Shown one piece after another: positions 1 through 5,338 of a stretch of DNA of 5,338 nucleotides (position 1 is its first letter; each line of letters begins with the position of its first letter). Location of the stretch: NCBI GenBank assembly GCA_003670425.1, contig QWRL01000169.1:1-5338 (forward strand), written 5' to 3'. The position numbers and the translations under genes were made by a program. The stretch comes from Chloroflexota bacterium. Its GTDB lineage: Bacteria > Chloroflexota > Anaerolineae > Anaerolineales > UBA11657. Under the pieces are notes generated by a model, which was given only the letters and a program-made list of their open reading frames with translations, was not told the DNA's origin and did not search any database.

Positions 1-709
1 CGCGCCCTTTCCGCTTGCCCACGGACTGCAGCTCGACTTGCGCAATCTAAACCTCGACTACATCCGCAATAAGTCTGGCTCAATCGAAATTGGCGCGCTG
101 GCCACCTTGCAATCAATGGCAGATTCGCCGATGCTTAACCGAATCAGTGGCGGCATTGTGGCCGGCGCCGCATTGCACTGCACGCACTATGGCATGCGCA
201 ATCTGGCATGCGCAGGCGGCGCCGCACTTGCCGCTGGCGGTCCACCGGACCTGCAACTGGCACTGCTTGTTCTCGATGCCCAGGTGCACTGGGACAACGG
301 CACGCTCTCCCCGATTGGCGCGCACCACCCCAGCGGCGCAAACTTTCCAATTCAGATATCCTTCACAGACATCCCCGCAAGCGCAGCATTGCACGCTGTG
401 CGGCGCACTCCGCGGGACGAGGCGATTGTGGCAGTTGCAGTTGCGCTGCGGCTGCAGAACCAAAACATCACACATGCCCGCGTTGCAATTGGCGGACTGG
501 GCTCGACACCAGCCCGCTGTCTTGATGCGGAACAAGCATTGACCGGCAACCCCCACAATGCCGCCAACACCGCCCGCGCAGCAGCGGCAGCAGCGGCCGC
601 TGCCGGCAGCCACAGTGATTACCGTGGCAGCAGCGAGTATCGGCACGCCATGGCTTCTGTGCTCACCGAGCGCGCATTGAGCACCCTCGCGCCCGCCACC
701 AAAAGCTAG
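1..709 (+). CDS. FAD-binding subunit of a molybdenum hydroxylase (XdhB/CoxM/YgfM type), 5' partial
   Basis: The reading frame is open from base 2, so the gene starts upstream and the TTG at 38 is not its start. It encodes 235 visible residues ending in TAG; relatives have about 280-290, so some 50 N-terminal residues, including the first FAD-binding loop, are missing. Visible family marks, counting from base 38: IEIGALATL (about 17-25), then a RN-LACAGG stretch (54-61) where relatives have RN-x-A-T-x-GG, then PDLQLALLVLDA. The C-terminal CO-dehydrogenase flavoprotein domain follows, with RRTPRDEAIVAVAVAL, an IGGLGSTPAR turn and a SDYRGSSEYR-like end. A run of nine alanines (181-189) lies in the loop before that end. 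Family knowledge: this subunit carries FAD, takes electrons from the Fe-S clusters and passes them to NAD+ or another acceptor in the cytoplasm. The gene for the Fe-S/Mo subunit begins 8 bases later, so the two are almost certainly co-transcribed. The physiological acceptor cannot be told from this part. Confidence 0.9.
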   Translation, partial: APFPLAHGLQLDLRNLNLDYIRNKSGSIEIGALATLQSMADSPMLNRISGGIVAGAALHCTHYGMRNLACAGGAALAAGGPPDLQLALLVLDAQVHWDNGTLSPIGAHHPSGANFPIQISFTDIPASAALHAVRRTPRDEAIVAVAVALRLQNQNITHARVAIGGLGSTPARCLDAEQALTGNPHNAANTARAAAAAAAAAGSHSDYRGSSEYRHAMASVLTERALSTLAPATKS

Positions 710-717
710 CCTGCCAA

Positions 718-3672
718 ATGAAAGTAAACATCCAAATGAGCGGCGCACCGCACATGCTGGAGTGCTCGGCGCAAACAACGCTGCGCGACGCGCTGCGCAC
801 AGCACGCGTATGGTCCGTGAAGCACGGCTGCGAGACTGGCGATTGCGGCGCGTGCTCCGTGCTGCTCAATGGACACCTGACACCCACTTGCGTAATGCTC
901 GCCGCACAGGCGGACGCGCAGCGCATTGACACGGTAGAGGGACTTACCGAGCGCCACGAACTTCATCCCATTCAACAGGCGTTCATCGACACGGGAGCAA
1001 TCCAGTGCGGCTTCTGCACTCCGGCGATGATCATGGCAGCCAAAGAGCTGCTGGACCGCGAACAAGCACCCAACACCGAACAAGTGCGTGAAGTGTTGGG
1101 CGGAGTGCTTTGCCGCTGCACGGGATACTTGCGCCCGGTGCAGGCTGTGCTGCGCGCAGCCGCAATGCTGCGCGGCGAAATCGTGCCGCCAGTTGATCCA
1201 CATGGCGGGCTGCCTTTCGAGGCAATGTTTGGTCCGTGCGCGCCCGGCGAAACACCAACACCGGACTTTGGCAGCTCATCCACGCAGGTGCAAACACAAA
1301 CTCGTGTCTTGGCTCCGCCCACCGTACATGAAGGCAGCGTCGGCCGCCCTGAGCCAAAAGTTGATGGCGTAAAGCTTGCCAAGGGCCGGCCAGTGTTTGC
1401 GGATGACATTGAGCTGCCGGGCATGCTGCACGGCGCATTGCTTACCAGCCCGGTTGCGCACGCGCGCATTAAACGCATCGATGCCAGCGCAGCGCGCAAG
1501 CTACCCGGCGTCCACGCAGTGCTTACGTATGCCGATGTGCCCCGCGTCGTTTATGCGTCGGGCGGCCAGTCGCATCCCAATCCCCCGCCTTACGACCAGG
1601 TGTCGCTGGACAGCAAAGTGCGCCATGTGGGTGACCGCGTAGCAGTTGTCGCAGCGGAAACGCCCGCGATTGCGCGCGCCGCACTGCTGCTGATAGAGGT
1701 GGAATACGAGGAACTGCCCGCCGTTTTTGATCCACATGCGGCCATGCAACCCGGCGCACCGGTCATTCACGATGAGCCGGATGCGGTATCCATCACCGAT
1801 CGCGACCGCAACCTCGCGGCGGAAATCCACGCGCGCGTTGGCGATGTTGAAGCCGCGCTGGCTGCTGCCGACCAGCGCTTCGAGCGCACCTACAGCACGC
1901 ACCAAGTCCACCAAGGCTACATCGAACCGCACATAGTGGTCACGTGGTGGGACGATGAAGACCGGCTGGTAATTCGCACGAGCACGCAAGTGCCATTTCA
2001 TGTGCGCCGCATGGTGGCGCCGCTGCTGGAACTGCCGGTCAAGCGCATTCGCGTCATCAAGCCGCGGATTGGCGGCGGCTTTGGCGGCAAGCAGGAAATG
2101 CTGATTGAAGATTTGTGCGCGCACCTCACAATCGCCACCCACCGGCCGGTGCGCTTTGAGTACACGCGCGACCAAGAATTCACCAGTGCGCGCTCCCGCC
2201 ATGCACAAACCCTTACCTTCCGCGCCGGCGTCAGCCATTCCGGTGACTTGCAAGCACTGGATTTGCACATCGTGGAAGACACAGGTGCGTACGGCACACA
2301 CGGCCTCACCGTCTGCAGCGTGTCCGGCTTGCGCGGCTTATCCACCTATCGCTGCCCGGCGCTGCGCTTTCATGGCGAGATTGTTTACACCAACAAACCA
2401 ACCGCCGGCGCCTACCGCGGCTACGGCGGCCCGCAGGCAGAATTTGCGCTGGAATGTTTGATGGATGAGATTGCGCTGCTCACCGACCGCGACCCGGTCG
2501 CGTTCCGCATGCAAAATGCTGTGCGCGTCGGCGACACAATTCCGATCACCGCTGCCATCGGCGAAGGCGAAGTAATAGAAGAAGGCGCGGGAGATCCGCA
2601 GCGCGTGCTCACCTGCGGCCTGCCCGATTGCGTGGCACAAGGCAGCGCAGCCATCGCGTGGGATCGGCGCGCACTCGCGCACTGGCACCAGGACCCACAC
2701 CGCCCGCACATCCGCCGCGGGCTGGGCATGGCCTTATGCATGCATGGCACGGCAATCCCAGGTCTGGACATGGGCGCAGCAAGCATCAAGATCAACGATG
2801 ACGGCAGCTTCAACGTGCTCGTTGGCGCCACCGACCTCGGCACCGGCAGCGACACGGTACTGGCACAAATGGCAGCCGAAACGCTTGGCGTACCCACGGT
2901 TGATGTGATCATCTATTCGTCCGACACGGACTTCACGCCCTTCGATACCGGTGCGTACGCCAGCAGCACCACCTACATCTCCGGCATGGCAGTGCACAAG
3001 GCAGCCTTGCAGCTGAGAGACTTGATGTTTGCGCGCGCTGCCCTCATGCTCAAATGCGGCACTGCCGGCATGACGGTGCGCAGTGGCCGCGTGCATACCG
3101 CCGACGGCCGCAGCGTGAGCCACGCCGAAGTTGCGCTGCACAGCCTGCACACGCAAGACCAGCAGCAACTGATGGCAACCGCCTCATATGTTTCCCCATA
3201 CTCGCCGCCGCCGTTCGGTGCACAGTTCGCAGAAGTTGAAGTGGACACTGGCACCGGACAGGTCACCGTCGTCAAACTGGTAATGGCCGTGGACTGCGGC
3301 GTGGCAATCAACCCGCTCACTGCGCTCGGCCAAATCGAAGGCGGCATGGTGCAGGCGCTCGGCTACGCCGTCTGCGAAGAAATGCCCTACGACGAACACG
3401 GCCGCCTCCAAGTTGGCCGCCTCGGCGACTACCGCATCTTCAGCGCAGATGAGATGCCCGAGATGGAAGCCATCCTCGTGCCAACCTATGAACCCACCGG
3501 ACCGTTTGGCGCAAAAGCCGTTGCTGAAATTCCTTTGGATGGAGTGGCGCCGGCCGTAGCCAATGCGGTGTACGACGCCATTGGAGTGCGCATCCGCAGC
3601 CTGCCCCTTACACCCGAACGCGTGTGGCGCGCGCAGGCACAGGCTGCCAGTGCAGGCGTGCTGCCCGCCTAG
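718..3672 (+). CDS. Fused [2Fe-2S] and molybdopterin-binding subunit of a xanthine dehydrogenase-family hydroxylase (XdhD-like)
   Basis: The 984-residue protein has three parts. Residues 1-80 are a plant-type ferredoxin domain with C38, C43, C46 and C58. Residues 81-150 are the second [2Fe-2S] domain with C97, C100, C132 and C134; all eight ligands are present. A Pro/Thr/Ser-rich linker (about 151-207) leads to the Mo subunit, which opens with the a/b hammerhead (VGRPEPKVDGVKLAKG onward). Mo-site marks are STQ (422-424), GGGFGGKQE (452-460), AYRGYGGPQ (565-573), GATDLGTGSDT (703-713), SSDTDFTPFDTGAYASSTTY (734-753) and the GAKAVAE loop, whose E937 is the expected catalytic base. AYRGYGGPQ separates it from CO dehydrogenase (AYRCSFR type). 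Stretches such as GGQS-P-PPYD, KVRHVGDRVAVVAAE, AAIGEGE and PFGAKAVAEI resemble E. coli XdhD from memory and the selenium-dependent xanthine dehydrogenases. It likely hydroxylates a purine or other N-heterocycle, working with the FAD subunit just upstream. An aldehyde or nicotinate-type substrate is not excluded. The ATG is favoured because the ferredoxin fold begins at once (MKVNIQMSG); no clear Shine-Dalgarno precedes it. Confidence 0.95.
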   Translation: MKVNIQMSGAPHMLECSAQTTLRDALRTARVWSVKHGCETGDCGACSVLLNGHLTPTCVMLAAQADAQRIDTVEGLTERHELHPIQQAFIDTGAIQCGFCTPAMIMAAKELLDREQAPNTEQVREVLGGVLCRCTGYLRPVQAVLRAAAMLRGEIVPPVDPHGGLPFEAMFGPCAPGETPTPDFGSSSTQVQTQTRVLAPPTVHEGSVGRPEPKVDGVKLAKGRPVFADDIELPGMLHGALLTSPVAHARIKRIDASAARKLPGVHAVLTYADVPRVVYASGGQSHPNPPPYDQVSLDSKVRHVGDRVAVVAAETPAIARAALLLIEVEYEELPAVFDPHAAMQPGAPVIHDEPDAVSITDRDRNLAAEIHARVGDVEAALAAADQRFERTYSTHQVHQGYIEPHIVVTWWDDEDRLVIRTSTQVPFHVRRMVAPLLELPVKRIRVIKPRIGGGFGGKQEMLIEDLCAHLTIATHRPVRFEYTRDQEFTSARSRHAQTLTFRAGVSHSGDLQALDLHIVEDTGAYGTHGLTVCSVSGLRGLSTYRCPALRFHGEIVYTNKPTAGAYRGYGGPQAEFALECLMDEIALLTDRDPVAFRMQNAVRVGDTIPITAAIGEGEVIEEGAGDPQRVLTCGLPDCVAQGSAAIAWDRRALAHWHQDPHRPHIRRGLGMALCMHGTAIPGLDMGAASIKINDDGSFNVLVGATDLGTGSDTVLAQMAAETLGVPTVDVIIYSSDTDFTPFDTGAYASSTTYISGMAVHKAALQLRDLMFARAALMLKCGTAGMTVRSGRVHTADGRSVSHAEVALHSLHTQDQQQLMATASYVSPYSPPPFGAQFAEVEVDTGTGQVTVVKLVMAVDCGVAINPLTALGQIEGGMVQALGYAVCEEMPYDEHGRLQVGRLGDYRIFSADEMPEMEAILVPTYEPTGPFGAKAVAEIPLDGVAPAVANAVYDAIGVRIRSLPLTPERVWRAQAQAASAGVLPA

Positions 3673-3706
3673 CGGCTGCTGCCACTGCGCCGCATAAAAA
3701 CGCGCG

Positions 3707-4438
3707 ATGGAACTGCAAGGCAAAACCGCATTAGTCACCGGCGGTGCGCACCGCGTAGGCCGTGCAATCGTGATTGCATTGGCGCACGCCGGCGCAAAGG
3801 TTGCCGTCAATTACAACACCTCCGCTGCGGAAGCTGCGGAAACCGTAACAGCAGTGCAGCAATCCGGCGGGCAGGCAGTCGCCTTCCAGGCCGATGTTGG
3901 CAATGCAGCAGCCGCCCACACGCTGGTGGACCAAACTGCGCAGCATTTTGGCAGCCTCGACCTGCTTGTCAACAACGCTTCCACCTACACCAAATCACCA
4001 GTCCCATTTTCCGAACCAGTTTGGCGCCGCACAATGGATGTAATTCTTGACGGCGCATTTCACTGCGCCAATGCTGCCGCCCCGCATATGCAAACGGCAG
4101 GTGCCGGTGTAATCATCAACATTGCGGACCTGCATGCAGTGCGGCCGAGTACAACTTTTATGGCACATGGAGTTGCGAAAGCCGGACTGCTTGCGCTTAC
4201 CGAACATCTGGCGGTGGCGTTTGCACCGCACATCCGCGTCAATGCCATCATTCCCGGGCCGGTGCTGCCACCAGAGCGGCTTGATGCCGATGCCGTGCGC
4301 CGGATTGCAGAACGCACTCTGCTCAAACGCTGGGGTACTCCTGCAGATGTTGCCGCCGCAGTACTGTTCCTAACTGCGTGCGACTACATCACGGGCGAGA
4401 GTTTGGTGGTGGACGGCGGCGAACGCTGGGTGCATTAG
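3707..4438 (+). CDS. Short-chain dehydrogenase/reductase, pteridine-reductase-like (PTR1/FolM branch), atypical active site
   Basis: This is a 243-residue classical-length SDR, expected to be a cytoplasmic NAD(P)(H)-dependent oxidoreductase. The ATG gives MELQGKTALVTGG, which fits the SDR N-terminus. The nucleotide loop is TGGAHRVG (11-18): the R at 16, where most SDRs have G, is the TGxxxRxG form typical of pteridine reductases. The family NNAS (89-92), RVNAIIPGPV and the C-terminal YITGESLVVDGG are all present. At the active site D141 stands where classical SDRs have Ser, as in Leishmania PTR1 (D181), and K158 is conserved. The residue four before it is H154 rather than the catalytic Tyr of YxxxK; the D-to-K spacing matches PTR1. 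The gene starts 34 bases after the hydroxylase gene on the same strand with no visible terminator, so co-transcription is likely. The substrate is unknown; a pterin, a keto compound or a non-catalytic role are all open. Family call strong, function weak. Confidence 0.93.
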   Translation: MELQGKTALVTGGAHRVGRAIVIALAHAGAKVAVNYNTSAAEAAETVTAVQQSGGQAVAFQADVGNAAAAHTLVDQTAQHFGSLDLLVNNASTYTKSPVPFSEPVWRRTMDVILDGAFHCANAAAPHMQTAGAGVIINIADLHAVRPSTTFMAHGVAKAGLLALTEHLAVAFAPHIRVNAIIPGPVLPPERLDADAVRRIAERTLLKRWGTPADVAAAVLFLTACDYITGESLVVDGGERWVH

Positions 4439-4458
4439 CACCGCGCACCTCCCAAGCT

Positions 4459-5338
4459 TTACGCACTTATTGCGGCGCGCGCAGCCAGAAGCTGCGCCTC
4501 CAGCGCAGCCCGCGCTGTTCCACCAGTCTGTGCCCGGCGCTGCAATGAATGCTCAAAGCCCAGCGCCGCCCACAGCTGCTCAGTGAAGTGCTCACTAATC
4601 TTAAAACGCTCATCCAATGAAACATCAGTCAGCGCCACACCGAGCGCTTCAGCCCGTTTCACAAGTGCGCCCACCAAACCATGCGCCGCCCTAAACGGCA
4701 CTCCACGCCGCACCAACTCGTCTGCCATATCGGTCGCCAGCAGGCCCGGCAGCAATCGCGCAGCCATCACCTGCGGGCGCACCTCAAGCGACCGAACCAG
4801 ACCAGCCAGCACAGGCATCACCAGCTGCAGCGTATCAAATGTGTCAAACGCCGGCTCCTTGTCCTCCTGCAGATCCTTGTCGTAGGTTGAAGGCAAACCC
4901 TTGAGCACCACCAGCAGCGCCTGCAGATTGCCAAGCAATCGACCGGTCTTGCCGCGCGCCAACTCAAGCGGGTCCGCGTTCTTCTTTTGCGGCATCAAAC
5001 TGCTGCCGGTGCTGAACGCATCGTCCACCACCACATAACCGAACTCTGCACTGCTGAACAGCAGCAATTGCTCCGCCAGCCGGCTCAGGTGCACGCCAAT
5101 CATTGCACCCGCGTACAAAAAGTCGGCAACAAAATCACGATCACTGACCGCATCCATGCTATTGGCGGAGATCGCTGCGAAGCCAAGCGCCTGCGCCAAC
5201 GCACCCCGATCTACCGCAAACGCGCTGCCAGCCAGTGCACCACTGCCCAGTGGCAACACACCCGCCGCAGAGCGTGCATATGTCAGCCGCGCTGCATCGC
5301 GCGTCAGCGGCCACACATGGCCAAGTACCCAATGTCCC
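4459..5338 (-). CDS. argH: Argininosuccinate lyase, 5' partial
   Basis: The gene reads leftward and ends at TAA (4459-4461); the frame stays open to the right edge. The 292 visible residues are the C-terminal two-thirds of a protein usually about 460 long. The GTG at 5314-5316 is internal, because the codons before it continue the family sequence (GHWVLGH, then VWPLTRD). ArgH cleaves argininosuccinate to arginine and fumarate, the last step of arginine synthesis, as a cytoplasmic homotetramer. Visible marks are PLGSGALAG, NSMDAVSDRDFVADFL, the fumarase/aspartase-superfamily signature GSSLMPQKKN (bases 4978-5007, containing the catalytic Ser loop), LKGLPSTYDKDLQEDKE, LATDMADELVRRGVPFRAAH and the C-terminal GGTAR. 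The catalytic His of the conserved THxQ-type motif should lie just beyond the window. Several stretches, including STGSSLMPQKKN, KGLPSTY-KDLQEDKE and LATD-A--LVR-G-PFR-AH, are close to human ASL as I recall it. The gene converges on the SDR gene with a 20-base gap; no functional link to the hydroxylase is apparent. Confidence 0.97.
   Translation of the reverse strand, partial: GHWVLGHVWPLTRDAARLTYARSAAGVLPLGSGALAGSAFAVDRGALAQALGFAAISANSMDAVSDRDFVADFLYAGAMIGVHLSRLAEQLLLFSSAEFGYVVVDDAFSTGSSLMPQKKNADPLELARGKTGRLLGNLQALLVVLKGLPSTYDKDLQEDKEPAFDTFDTLQLVMPVLAGLVRSLEVRPQVMAARLLPGLLATDMADELVRRGVPFRAAHGLVGALVKRAEALGVALTDVSLDERFKISEHFTEQLWAALGFEHSLQRRAQTGGTARAALEAQLLAARAAISA

Noticed and set aside
38..40. 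TTG at 38 as start of the FAD-subunit gene
   Set aside because: The frame is open upstream to the window edge and the codons before it (reading APFPLAHGLQLD) continue the flavoprotein sequence; the family needs about 50 more N-terminal residues.
113..805. 230-residue antisense frame across the first two genes
   Set aside because: Its composition is rich in Cys, Arg and Ala as expected of a shadow frame, it spans two real genes, and it has no motif.
1501..2301. 266-residue open frame antisense to the hydroxylase gene
   Set aside because: It lies wholly opposite strongly conserved Mo-domain coding sequence and shows no recognisable domain; long antisense frames are expected in GC-rich coding DNA.
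718..3672. Aerobic CO dehydrogenase large subunit (CoxL)
   Set aside because: The active-site loop is AYRGYGGPQ, not the AYRCSFR form of true CoxL, and the 2Fe-2S domains are fused to the Mo subunit.
718..3672. Selenocysteine (in-frame TGA) in the hydroxylase
   Set aside because: The frame is free of stops from 718 to 3672; any selenium in this family is a cofactor ligand rather than an encoded residue, and no selenium maturation gene is visible here.
3184..3810. 208-residue antisense frame across the hydroxylase-SDR junction
   Set aside because: It overlaps the catalytic E937 region and the SDR nucleotide loop, both strongly conserved on the + strand, and has no domain of its own.
5314..5316. 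GTG on the - strand as start of argH
   Set aside because: The preceding seven codons (GHWVLGH) match the conserved ArgH segment after the catalytic His, so the gene is cut by the window edge.
1..5338. Insertion sequences, CRISPR arrays, tRNA genes, riboswitches, attachment sites
   Set aside because: None seen: nearly the whole window is conserved coding sequence, and the three gaps (8, 34 and 20 bases) are too short to hold them.

Overview
The window is a compact metabolic stretch of a bacterial chromosome, roughly 60% G+C by eye. It has four protein genes, almost no intergenic space, and no sign of mobile elements, CRISPR arrays, RNA genes or phage. Three genes run on the + strand and look like one transcription unit. 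A fourth, argH, converges on them from the - strand. Both terminal genes are cut by the window edges.

Layout: (1) bases 1-709, the C-terminal four-fifths of a molybdenum-hydroxylase FAD subunit (XdhB/CoxM/YgfM type). (2) 718-3672, a 984-residue protein joining two [2Fe-2S] domains to the molybdopterin-binding catalytic subunit, most like the XdhD / selenium-dependent xanthine dehydrogenase branch. (3) 3707-4438, a short-chain dehydrogenase of the pteridine-reductase-like (PTR1/FolM) branch with an unusual active site. (4) complement of 4459-5338, the C-terminal two-thirds of argininosuccinate lyase. Gaps are 8, 34 and 20 bases; no stretch over 300 bases lacks a gene.

Genes 1 and 2 together supply every redox centre of a xanthine-dehydrogenase-family hydroxylase (FAD, two Fe-S clusters, Mo cofactor). 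The likely role is hydroxylation of a purine or another N-heterocycle, with electrons passing Mo to Fe-S to FAD. Gene 3 may be co-transcribed; its relation to pterins or to the hydroxylase product is speculative. ArgH (last step of arginine synthesis) is probably an unrelated neighbour.

The organism cannot be named securely. ArgH resembles the animal-type sequence, a form that as I recall also occurs in some bacteria such as Chloroflexota, and no Shine-Dalgarno sequence precedes either visible start. A Chloroflexota-like or other poorly cultured environmental bacterium is possible, as a low-confidence guess. I see no clearly novel system. The points worth a second look are the SDR with His in place of the catalytic Tyr, the Glu-to-Gln change at a likely substrate-recognition position of the hydroxylase, and the intact Fe-S ligands in an XdhD-like fusion.
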